The position numbers and the translations under genes were made by a program. The notes under the pieces were generated by a model. The model made no database searches and was not told the DNA's origin. It worked only from the letters and a program-made list of their open reading frames with translations. From the NCBI GenBank assembly GCA_001414345.1, contig LLCB01000592.1, positions 1-18,566 on the forward strand: 18,566 nt of DNA. The letters are read 5' to 3'. Shown in pieces: positions 8,572-18,566 of the stretch; within the stretch, counting starts at the first letter, position 1; each line of letters starts with the position of its first letter. This DNA comes from Hymenoscyphus infarciens. Lineage: Eukaryota; Ascomycota; Leotiomycetes; Helotiales; Helotiaceae.

Positions 8572-9388
8572 AGTCTAAGTAAGAATACTCTACTACTAAA
8601 AGATTAAGCTTAATAAAATTCTAATTTCTAAGTAATATATTTAAGATTAGCTGTTTTTTACTAAATTAGATTATTTAAGCAGCTTACTCTCTAGTAAGAG
8701 GTTATCTACTAATATTGCCTAAGTACTAGAAGCTTAGAACTATATATCTACTATTACGTCGTAGGAGCTATAAACTACTAAGTAAGCTATTAACTAGCTA
8801 GTAGCCTATGCGTTATAAGTAAATTATAAAAGAAAGAGATTTTCTTTATTACTACTACTATAATAATATAATTTTTATGACTTAATTCTTAATTATTTAT
8901 ATTAAATTATCTTAAGAAGAGGAGAGAGGTTATAAGAAAATAGTAGCTAAAAAAAAAGCCTCTTAATTTCTATCCTAGTATAAAGCTCTATCTTAAAACT
9001 CTTTTCTATCCTATATATAGTAGTAAAAGAGAAGAGAAGAATAAAGTATTAAAAAAGCAAGTAAGAAACGCCTTAAGTATACTCTAATATATAAAAAACA
9101 GAAAAAAAGAAATAGAAAGATAATAGTATAAGCCTCTAGTTATTATTCTTTACTTTCTTATATAATCCTATATTATTAGTATTAATAGCCTTAGATTTAT
9201 ACTTCTTAACCTCCTAGCTAGTTATTATATTACTATCTTATCTAGTAATTCTTATTAGTAAAGAGTTTACTAGAGCTATTTAAAGATATTCTATTTAAGA
9301 TTTAATATCTCTAGCTACTATATTAGTCTAAATTAGGTTTATAAAAGTAGGGTATTAACTAAGTAGAGCTAGTAGAAGATAGTTTACT

Positions 9389-9885
9389 AGAGGGTTTACT
9401 AGAGCTATTAGGTAAGCTATTAAGTAAGCTATTAGGTTATCTATTAGCATTTAGTTTAGTAGAGGGTTTACTAGAGCTATTAAGTAAGCTATTAGGTTAT
9501 CTATTAGTATTTAGTTTAGTAGAGGGTTTACTAGAGCTATTAAGTAAGCTATTAGGTTATTTATTAGTATTTGGTTTAGTAGAGGGTTTACTAGAGCTAT
9601 TAAGTAAGCTATTAAGTTATCTATTAGTATTTAGTTTAGTAGAGGGTTTATCAGAGCTATTAAGTAAGCTATTAGGTTATCTATTAGCATTTAGTTTAGT
9701 AGAGGGTTTGCTAGAGCTATTAAGTAAGCTATTAGGTTATCTATTAGTATTTAGTTTACTAGAGAGTTTACTAGAGCTATTAGGTAAGCTATTAAGTAAG
9801 CTATTAGGTTATTTATTAGTATTTAGTTTAGTAGAGAGTTTACTAGAGCTATTAGGTAAGCTATTAGATTTACTAGAGCTATGTT
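9389..9885 (+). repeat. 60/72-bp higher-order tandem array, eight units
   Basis: Units begin with AGAGGGTTTA or a one- or two-base variant at 9389, 9461, 9521, 9581, 9641, 9701, 9761 and 9833. Five units are exactly 60 bp. The first and seventh are 72 bp because the internal 12-mer is present one extra time (GGTAAGCTATTA then AGTAAGCTATTA). The last unit is partial. All lengths are multiples of 12 and of 3. A plus-strand frame stays open across the right part (9708-9923), with a 20-residue periodicity and the motif LLELLSKLLGYLL. This Leu excess is what C-to-T change makes of Pro and Ser codons, so the ancestor may have been a Pro/Ser-rich protein repeat. The open frame begins with TTG and is not a credible present-day gene. 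Confidence 0.85.
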
Positions 9886-11213
9886 TTCTATACGTATTTA
9901 AAATAGTATCTCTATATAGTTAAAAATATCTAGTAGTTGAACTTATAGTACTTATTCCTAAATCTTAATAATATAACGTATAAGATTCTTATTAATATCT
10001 AAGTTACTTATAATAAAGGAAGTAATAGTAGATAAATAATATTACTAGATATAACGCTTTAAATCCTTATATTAGACCTTAACTTAAAAATATAGGTTAA
10101 CGTAGGTCTAACTATAATAGAAACAGATTAATTAAACAATTATCTTTATATTAATATTATTAAGACTAGTAATATCCTATATAAGCTTATATAAGTTAAA
10201 GAAAAGTATATCTAAAGTATATATAAGAGGAATTATATCGTATTAAGCTTAAAGTAAAGCGTTCTCTAGTAATAATTTAAAACCCTTCTCTTTTATAATA
10301 AGAAAAATAAAGAATAAACTAAAAACTAGTTTATAATATTAGTACTAGTTTATTAAAAGTAGGAAGTTTTATATAGCTAGTTAGAATAGATTTAAGCTAA
10401 ATCTATAAGCTCTATCTAGTTTAGAGGTTAAAAGATAGAAAAAGGTAACTTAGTTATTATTAGAATTAGAACCTATTTTATAAGAGAAAAGAATTTAGAA
10501 AGTACTAAACTAGTAACTAGTATTAATAATATATAGAATCTCTAACTATAGGTATATAATAATTATATACTCTTTATTAAAGGTTTAGTTTATTATTTCT
10601 TTAAAAGCGTCTCCTAGCTTATAAGAGATAATATAGTAAATAGATTCGGCCTATTAGGTATTAATAGAAGTGGTAAGGTTGTCTATTAAGATTACTATTT
10701 TACTCTTCTAGCTATATATATCTATATATAATATAAAAGTATTCTTATAGCTTAGCCTATACTTCTTAATCTAATTAGTAAGATTATAAAGGCTATTAGT
10801 AGATAACTAAATACGTGGGTATAAGGTACTAGAGATCTAAGCTCTTAACTTTCTCTTAAAGAGTGTTTAGCTATAATCTATAAGCTAGGGGTATAATTTA
10901 TAATCTAGTATTATATAATTTAATTCTATATTTTAAATACTATCTCTTATATTCTTAACTTTTACTATTATATAAATACTAGTTCCTAGTATATTAAGCT
11001 ATTAATTTAGGTTAGTAGTACTATCTAAGGATTCGATCTACTCTTCTATATAAGATAAAGAAGCTAGATTTAGAGGAGAAGGCTCGGTAGTAAAATAAGG
11101 ATTAAAGATTATAAGATATTCTAAGGCTAGCACGTACTCTAAAACTTATACTAATCGATTAAGTAAGCGTAAAGAGTCGATAGTATTATAAGAGTTTTAG
11201 GTTAGAGGACCTT

Positions 11214-11279
11214 TAAGAAGAGGTGAGTATAAAGAGCTAGGAGCTTTAAGAAGTAGAGGTTATAAAGAGCTAGGAGCTT
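11214..11279 (+). repeat. 33-bp tandem duplication
   Basis: The units 11214-11246 and 11247-11279 share TAAAGAGCTAGGAGCTT and the flanking purine-rich part. In one plus-strand frame each unit encodes an 11-residue piece containing YKELGA. A related segment, RYSKASTY in the same frame, occurs at 11114-11137 and again 273 bp later at 11387-11410. Confidence 0.65.
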
Positions 11280-12186
11280 CGAGGGCTACGGTACTTTAAG
11301 CTAATTAATTAAGTAGGTGTAAAGAGCTAGTAGAATTAGAATATATATTTAAGAGACCTTTAAAAGCTAGTATATATCTATCGTTTAGGTATTCTAAGGC
11401 TAGTACTTACTTTATATAGCTAGTAGGATTAGAATCTTTAGATATAGGACTATAAGTATAAGTACGAAGAGGTAGCTAGTTATTAGAATCTGGTTTAGAA
11501 GTCTATAAAGAGGGAAAGGTTAGTAAATTGTTTAGTATTAGTAAAGTAATAAGAGGAATAGTAAAAGATAAAGTTAATAATTAAGAGTTGTAGAAAGATA
11601 AACTTAAGAGGTTATATAGCTTCTTAGACTATAGAGGAGATAGAAGCCTATCCTATAAGGAACTATAGATTATTACCTAGTAGATTATCTATTAGCTTTA
11701 AGGTTTTAAAAATATAGAAGAAGGTAAAAACACTTATATATAAAGCCTTAGACAAGTCTAATTCTATACGCTTAAATCCTTAGAAGTTTTTATTTTACTA
11801 TAGTCTTTATTATCTTTAAAGCTTCTAGTAAATCTATTAGAGGATCTTATAGTAATATCTATTATTAGTAAAGATATTATAGTAAGGATGTTATAGTACT
11901 AATAGTAAGAGGTAACGTTAGCGTAGATAAATAAAGATCTATAGATTTTTTAGTATTATTATAAGTTATAAGTTTTAGTTACTCCTTACTTACTAACTAA
12001 GTTAGATTAGTTAGTATACTTTTACTAGTATTCTCTTATTCTAGTAGAAGGTTAGTTAATAAAATAGGTTATTTCCTATTTACCTTATTAGAAGGTGTGT
12101 TAGATTATAAGAGGTAGTTACGTAATTATTTAGAAAATCTTCCCCTCTTATATATAAGTAATACCTAGGCCTTATACTTAAATAGA

Positions 12187-12258
12187 GTTAATTTTTAATT
12201 CTTAAATAAGGTTAATTCTTAATTCTTAAAAAGAGTTAATTCTTAATTCATAAAAGAG
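12187..12258 (+). repeat. 24-bp tandem repeat, three copies
   Basis: There are three 24-mers (12187-12210, 12211-12234, 12235-12258) with consensus GTTAATTCTTAATTCTTAAA plus four variable bases. The period is a multiple of three. The repeat is TA-rich and RIP-mutated like its surroundings. Confidence 0.7.
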
Positions 12259-12310
12259 AAGTCGCTACTTTATATAATATCTTACCTACTAGGCTTTAAC
12301 ACTCCTCTAT

Positions 12311-12358
12311 TAGCTTACTTAGTAGCTTACTTAGTAGCTTACTTAGTAGCTTACTTAT
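12311..12358 (-). repeat. 12-bp tandem array D, inverted orientation
   Basis: Four 12-mers TAGCTTACTTAG on the plus strand are the reverse complement of the AGTAAGCTA family. This is the first array in the window in the opposite orientation. Confidence 0.8.
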
Positions 12359-13221
12359 AAGCGTACACGTTTACCTAAGATATTTATTACTAGTGATATA
12401 TATAGCTAACCTACTAATTAGAAGCTTACTAGTTAATTTAAAAGCTTACTAGTTACTTTAAGGTTACTTATAAATAGAAAAAGGTATATAACTAGGCTTA
12501 GATATTAATCTAATTATTTAAAAAATAGACTAGTATAACGAGACTAGATTCTCCCTTACTTTAAGAAACCTTATTACTATTAGAAAACTATAATAATCGC
12601 TTTTAGGAAATCTCTTTATCTTATATACTAAAAGAATTCTAGTATAACCCTCTTCTCCTCTCTTAACTCTTTTACGCTCTCTCTAGTCTAGTATTTTACT
12701 AGATATATCTAAGTTATTAACTCTAAATTTAAGATTACTAAGTAAGTAGACAACTATTATTTATCTATTATTAGAAAGCATAAGTAGTATAAGGTTAAAA
12801 AGTTCTAAGTAGGCTACGAAGTTAATACTATCTAGGAAATCTACTATTAGAAGATCTATAACTTTTATACTATATATTAGGTTAGGTTTTAGAGTAGTAT
12901 AATAGGTAGAGATATAATAGATATATATATTAATAGAGAGAGTGTTCTTAGATATTAGTCTAGAACTATTCTCTACTTAGTAAGAAGACATCTTTAATAG
13001 AATAGCAAAGTAGAAAGTATTATTAATAGACTATAAGGTTAACTATTAATAACTAGTATAGTATAAGTTAAAGTATAATATTTAAAAAGTTAAGGTATAA
13101 AGAAGACTAACTATAGAGTTACTAAAAGGCGCTCTTTAGTAGTCTAGTAGTTTAATAGAATATAAGAGAAGCTAGAAAATGAATTCCTAATAAATTCGTA
13201 TATATAGTAAGTAGTTATAAG

Positions 13222-13312
13222 GTAAGCGTTAATAGTAAGCGTTAATAGTAAGCGTTAATAGTAAGCGTTAATAATAAGCGTTAATAGTAAGCATTAATAG
13301 TAAGCAATGATA
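13222..13312. repeat. 13-bp tandem repeat, seven copies
   Basis: GTAAGCGTTAATA is repeated head to tail seven times (13222-13312) with few differences; the last two units read GTAAGCATTAATA and GTAAGCAATGATA. The CpG in the unit is preserved in five copies. Its GTAAGC start resembles the 12-bp family, but the 13-bp period makes it a separate array and not a triplet-phased one. Confidence 0.85.
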
Positions 13313-13341
13313 GTAATACTTATAAGGTATAGAGCTTATCT

Positions 13342-13517
13342 ACTAGCTTACTTAAGCTAATAGCTTACTTACTAGCTTATATACTAGCTTATTTACTAGC
13401 TTACCTAGGGGTTGATAGCTTACTTACTAGCTTACTTATAGAATAATAGCTTACTCTCTAGCTAACTTATAGATTATTAGCTTATTTATTAATAATTATA
13501 CTTAATTTAGCTTACTA
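13342..13517 (-). repeat. Degenerate 12-bp array E, inverted orientation
   Basis: Many copies of TAGCTTACTTAC, with variants and short insertions, run through this stretch. They are the reverse complement of the units in arrays B, C and F. The array is more broken than the others, with a GC-richer interruption CCTAGGGGTTGA near 13404. Confidence 0.6.
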
Positions 13518-14691
13518 AAAACTAGAAGAATATATTAAGAAGTCTTTTATATATATTCTCTATATATTAATACTATTAATCCTAATTCTATTAATCCCTA
13601 TTCTACTAAATTTATATTTATTCTTATAATATATAAAGAAAGGACTAAAGTTCATCTTAGCTAACTATTAAGTCTATAACACCTAAATATTAATATATAT
13701 TAACAGTCTTTTTAAGTATAATACTTTAATAAAAAAACAGGTTAAGAATAGCAAAACTACCTACTATTACTCCCTTAGTACTACTAATAACTACAACTAT
13801 ACTCAAGGGTTTAGAGTAAGAACTATAGCAGTCCCTAGTATCTCTAGTAAATTAAGCCTTCTTAAATTCAAATATAAACACTACTTTAAATTCTACTAAA
13901 CTCGTAGCTTAAAGGTATCGTGTTTTAATTATATCTATATAATACCCTTTAATATTTACTAAAAGACCTATTATTACTTTACCTAGCTTATAGACTTTTA
14001 AACTTAAAGTCTAGATTAAAGGATTAGAGAGCTCTTAGAAAGTTTTAGTTAAAGATTTGTAGAATTTTTATAAAGCTTTATAACCTTACTTATCTAATAC
14101 TATAGTTATTTTATAGTTTTCTTTAATTAGTAATTAGCAGAGGCCTATTACTTTTACTACTTCTTAGCCACTTTATTAATATCCTTTTTTATGTCTAATA
14201 TATTAATAGCGCCTCTTATAAAGTAGATATATTAATTTATATAGGCTTTAAGATAAGCGAAGAAATTGCTTATAAGTAGATTTTAAGAAGCTTCATATAT
14301 CTAGAAATTACCTCCTTCCTTATTTATAAAGTTATATATATATAAAAATATAGTATTTAATTTAAGAAGAAGCTTTTAGATTACCTATACCTTAGTATAT
14401 TTAGACGTTTTAGGATATAATTAGAGAGTATAGTACTACTAGTGGTCTTAGATCTCTTAAAGTTCCTATAATAGGTTAGAATTTATAATAGAATAAAGAA
14501 TTAAAAACTAACCTCTTTAATATTCTTTTTATCTAACAAAGTAATTAGTAATAAAGGAGTATTCAAGTATACTATAGGTTTATAGACATCTCTATTCCTT
14601 AAACTAGTATCTAGTAAAGGCTACCTACTAAAGGCTAGTAAAACTATACTATAACTAGTATTATATATTATAATTAACCTAGTAGATAGAA

Positions 14692-14808
14692 GGAGGATGT
14701 TATAATAAGTAACTAGAGATATATTATTATAAGTAGATAAGAAAGAAGTATTATAATAGCTAATTAAGAAAGGATTATTATTAATAGATAAGAGAGGAGT
14801 ATTATAAG
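14692..14808 (+). repeat. Imperfect tandem repeat, about 51 bp
   Basis: GTAGATAAGAAAGAAGTATTATAATAG (in pieces from 14733) is matched 51 bases later from 14784 and, more weakly, upstream from 14692 with about 10 bases missing. The copies are purine-rich and diverged. Confidence 0.45.
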
Positions 14809-16570
14809 AGATACTTAATACTAGAGTAGCTATAAATTGCTATAGAGCTTAAGAGATAGTTAATAGTATACGCTTTTATTCTAGAGTTAATATACTAGAT
14901 AATTATTATACTTATAAGATAATTATTATACTTCTTTAGTTTTATTTAATATTCTCTTTATTAGTACTAGATATAGAGAGCCTTCTTTAATATATAATAT
15001 TATATATAAATATTAGAAAGAATAGCCTTACTTTCTAATTATAACTCTAGTAAGATTATAGTAATAAATCGTAACTTATTAACATAGTCTTCTAAGTAAC
15101 CTAGAATTTTTAGTAGTACTTATAAAAGGTAAGAATAATATAAGAATAGAGAGGGATTTAAGTTTAGCTTATAGTTAGGAGTAGTAGTAAGGTAGAACCT
15201 TAAACCTTAGAGTAGGCTACTATTAAAAGATCTATTCTTTTATTAGTTTATAGCTCTATAATGATTTTAAACTATAGTAATACTAAGAGCTAATAGCCTA
15301 GCGTTAATAGGATTTAGAGAATATTAGAAGGTTAGTTTAGATCTCTAGCTAATAAGTCGTAGATATAGAGAGGTAGAAGAGATAAGTTATATACCTACCT
15401 TATATATAAACTCTAGAGTCGAGCTAGTCCTAAAATAGTTAAAGCAGTAATAATACCAGCTAGCCTAACTATAGGCCTCTCTCTACTACCTAATCTATCT
15501 CTCTTATATCTTTAGATTAAGAAATCATAACTAGTTTTCATAGTCTCTTATTTATAGTACTCACCTATATTAACTTCTTACTAATCCTAATTCGTCTTTA
15601 CTTATATTTACTTAATTAAAACAAATTAGAAATTAAATTACTTTAAGTAACCGTCTACTATAGTCCTTTATATTTATAAAGTATAGCTATAAGTAATTAA
15701 CTTTCATAGACTATAAACTTGTTTTTACTCTATAGTATAACTCTTTAATTCTCTTAATAGATACTTAACTCTTACTTATACTCTTAATAATAATACTATC
15801 TCTATAATAGCTTTAAAAACTTAAACAGTACTTAAACGCTTTTAACTATACCTTAATTTCCTACCTCTTACTTCCCCTTCTCTACCTAAAGATAAAGCTA
15901 TATATACTTAAAGTATTTATAAGGTATTATAAACACTACTAGGCTCTTTTAGTATAAACATTTATAAGATAATTATTATTAATAATAAGAAGCTTAAATA
16001 TAGTATCTAAGTATTAGATAAGGTAGACAAAATAGCTTAGGTCTAGGTTCTCTATAATAAAGTTAATAATAAGGAGCTATAATTACTAAGAGAAGTAGAC
16101 TTTAGAATTCTATCTTATAAGACTAAGCTTAATAGTATATCTCTACTAGCTATTATACAAAAACAGAAGGTAGACTTTAGTACTAGTTATTTCTAGGAGA
16201 TTTAGTTATACTAAGTAGATATATATTATTTTATAAAAGAGGAATTAGGATTTATAAAGTATACTTAAGGTATAAGATCTATAAAGACCAACTACTTATA
16301 AGAAGCTTATAATAATCTTTTAAGAGACCTTAGCTTTAATAATCCTATATATAATACTACTATCTATAAATAATTAGAGATAAGAGTCTAGAATAGTTTT
16401 AAGAACTAAAAATCTCACCTCTAATAAGACACTATATTCTTTAAGAGAGGAACTGCTAAAAGATCTAGTAGCCCTAGTTCCCTCTTATAAGCGAAGTAGA
16501 TTAATACTATTCTTATAGTCTTAAAACCAAATACTCTCTCTAAGGTTAAATACTAATATAACTAGGTAAT

Positions 16571-16594
16571 TAAGAATAAGAATAAGAATAAGAG
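16571..16594. repeat. TAAGAA microsatellite, four copies
   Basis: There are three perfect TAAGAA units and a fourth reading TAAGAG. It is a short slippage repeat inside the AT-rich domain. Confidence 0.7.
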
Positions 16595-18111
16595 ATATTA
16601 TAATATTAAGCTAATATTACACGCTATTAGCTATATACTTAGCTCTAGATAAATTAGTATAATTAAAAGCTATTATAGCCTTATAAGATAAGGTATTAAT
16701 ATCTAGAAGTATTAGAATAACTAAGTTCTTAATACTATAATTCTCCTCTCTCTAATTAAACTTTAGCTTAAAAATAATAAAGCTTTAGAGTAGATTAAGA
16801 TACTATCCTAGAAATCGGACTTTATAGATCTATACTTAGAGAATAGTACCTAGGTTATAGAAGAGAAAGAGGCTTAAGAAAAAGAAGCTTAAGAAAAAGC
16901 TAGAGTTTGTACTCTACTTCTATTTAATATTAATAAGATAGAATTTAATTTTAATCCTTTTTTACTACTATAGTATAAAGACTAAGACCTAATTAATAAT
17001 AGTATTTAAAGCCTAGTACTATATATTAGTAATAATATTTAATAGCTATATTACTCTAATAGCGTTATAGTAGGTCTTTCTTTAAAATATATATAATCTT
17101 TAAATAATACTACCTCTTTCTTTTTACTATTATAACCTTAAACTAAAGCTTAATTACTAGATTATTATTCGCTTATAAGTTTAATTAATTATATTCGCCT
17201 ATTTCTAGATATTATAAAGGATATTAATACTCTAGCTAATCTTATTTATTAGACTTCTAATATTCTAGGCCGCGCCCTAGTAAACTTTATTAGTCTAATT
17301 ATAGATACTATAGCTAGGAATATAAAAGATCTAATATACTAAGCTATATCGTTGTTGCTTTAAACACTTACTACTAGACATTCTCTCTTATTACCTATAA
17401 CAGTTTATATAAAGCTTAATAGAGAAGATAGTCCTCGTTTTAATTAATCTAGCTATATAGGTTCGTCTACTAATAATAAGTAGCTAGTAGATAATATAAA
17501 GATATCTTAAGTAAAATAACTATATACCTCTTTATCTTATACTTTATTAGTTCTAAGTTTGTTATTAGAAATAGTAGATATCTAAGATCTTCTTACTCGA
17601 GTAAAGGGATATATATAGAATCGTACTTCTCTCTTTATAGCTAAAAAGCCTAGTAAAAGTAAGAGTAAGAGAAAGTAACTTAGCCTAGTATTAGTTCTCT
17701 TATATCTTTATAAGTTTATATTTTAGTACTAGTATTTAAGGTAGAGATAATTATAAGAGTCTTAATCACTTTTCTAATTATATAGGATTAATAAGTACTT
17801 AGGATAGTATATCTATATATAATAGGTTTATTATTTATATTTTAAGAATATATTATAAGTGTTTTATACTTATAGGTTAATTAATTTTATCGCTATTAAA
17901 AGTTAGTAGCTAGATTCTTATACCTTAGTATAGTTAATTAGCCTCTTAAACTATATATAAATAATTACTATATTATATTATAATTAGGCTAAATTAAATA
18001 GATTTCTCTATATTCTTTTTATTAAAGTATAAAATTAAAACTTAAGACTTATAGTGTCTATATTTTATAAGTATTAAATATTTTTACTCTAGAAGTAAGT
18101 AATATTATCTA

Positions 18112-18202
18112 GCAAGTAAGCTGCTATATAGGCTAGTAAGTAAGCTAGTAAGTAAGCTAGTAAGTAAGCTAGTAGGTAAGCTAGAAACTAGACAAGTAAG
18201 CT
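18112..18202 (+). repeat. 12-bp tandem array F (AGTAAGCTAGTA family)
   Basis: Three perfect AGTAAGCTAGTA units (18139-18174) and a fourth variant are flanked by looser copies at 18112 and 18193. The flanking copies read GCAAGTAAGCTG and ACAAGTAAGCTA, so they keep CpA and TpG and hint at the pre-RIP sequence. The orientation matches arrays A to C. Confidence 0.8.
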
Positions 18203-18534
18203 ATAAGAAGGAACTATTATTAGTTTAAGAGTAGGTATCTATTATAAAATAAACTAAAATAAAATATTATAAAGAATATATAGTACTATCTAATTCCTTA
18301 CTTACTTTTTAAAAAACCACTATACTATATAAGGCTTTACTAGTTAAACCGTCCTTTTAAAAGAACTAATACCTAAGTATCTCTTAATATATATCCTACT
18401 ACTAGTAGTATATCCTACGAAATATAGGTCTAATACTAACTCCTTTTAGCTCGGTATAGAGAGTTTAAGTTTAATTAAAGTTTTTAAAACAAGAGTAGCT
18501 TCTATAGTATATATAGGTATATATAAGTATATAT

Positions 18535-18536
<2 letters not shown>

Positions 18537-18566
<30 letters not shown>
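18537..18566. repeat. (AT)n microsatellite at the window end
   Basis: Thirty bases of uninterrupted AT run off the end of the window, preceded by interrupted TATATA runs from about 18508. The full length is not visible. Confidence 0.85.

Larger units (their letters stand above)
5571..18566. other. AT-rich RIP-degraded repeat domain, no intact gene
   Basis: From about 5571 to the window end the sequence is dominated by TpA, with CpA, TpG and CpG scarce, and no frame stays open over a useful length (the longest are 63 and 71 codons). This is what RIP leaves of duplicated DNA, normally transposons, and it usually carries H3K9 methylation and cytosine methylation. I tested several stretches by mentally reversing C-to-T and G-to-A changes. 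Unlike the LINE at the left, no stretch gave a recognisable transposon domain. Beyond the arrays listed separately, 5760-7461, 7532-8261, 8572-9388, 9886-11030, 13518-14690 and 14809-18110 hold nothing I can name. Slightly spared patches with more CpA remain near 13740-13900. There are no tRNA or rRNA motifs and no telomere repeats. Confidence 0.85.

Noticed and set aside
9389..9885. CRISPR-like regular spacing
   Set aside because: The repeats are contiguous with no unique spacers, and the DNA is fungal by intron and RIP signature.
9708..9923. 71-codon Leu-rich open frame
   Set aside because: It starts at TTG and is an open stretch through a RIP-mutated tandem array. It is described as a repeat, not as a gene.
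15180..17690. Long plus-strand frame that looks Pro/Ser/Thr-rich after reversing C-to-T changes, ending in a Lys/Ser-rich stretch
   Set aside because: TGA can hardly occur where TpG is missing, and other frames over the same stretch are similarly open. No domain could be recognised, so it is not listed as a pseudogene.
5595..18202. Telomere or subtelomere repeats
   Set aside because: There are no TTAGGG or CCCTAA arrays; the 12-bp unit is unrelated to fungal telomere repeats.

Overview
The window looks like filamentous ascomycete (Pezizomycotina) nuclear DNA. Two things point there: a small spliced MARVEL-type membrane protein gene with a short fungal intron (GTATGT donor, CTGAC branch point), and long tracts whose base composition is typical of repeat-induced point mutation (RIP). 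In those tracts CpA and TpG are nearly gone, TpA is in great excess, and every reading frame is full of TAA/TAG. The class or genus cannot be fixed from this sequence.

Layout. (1) About 16-1575: a 5'-truncated LINE on the minus strand, framed by a 15-16 bp target-site duplication, with its poly(A) tail seen as T17 at the left end. It is heavily RIP-mutated, but its RNase H domain can still be read in one continuous frame. (2) About 1576-5570: a base-balanced island of about 4 kb. It holds one confident gene, a two-exon, 157-residue, four-helix MARVEL protein (2208-2787, plus strand). The rest (its upstream region and about 2.8 kb downstream) holds short tandem repeats, an inverted repeat and a purine-rich tract, but no gene that I can support. 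(3) About 5571-18566: 13 kb of AT-rich, RIP-degraded DNA with no intact gene. Its visible structure is tandem repetition. A 12-bp family with the core AGTAAGCTA forms arrays at six places on both strands, and a 60/72-bp higher-order array has the same 12-bp piece inside it. There are also separate 13-, 19-, 24-, 33- and about 51-bp arrays. The right end runs into an (AT)n microsatellite.

The picture is a lone gene stranded between RIP-silenced repeats, the two-compartment arrangement known from several plant-associated and other ascomycetes. Nothing suggests an operon or a biosynthetic cluster. The most informative parts are the decodable LINE, in which all five RNase H residues tracked were changed by RIP-type transitions, and the 12-bp/60-bp repeat family, whose least mutated copies at 5595-5642 preserve parts of its pre-RIP sequence. 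I found no convincing new multi-gene system.
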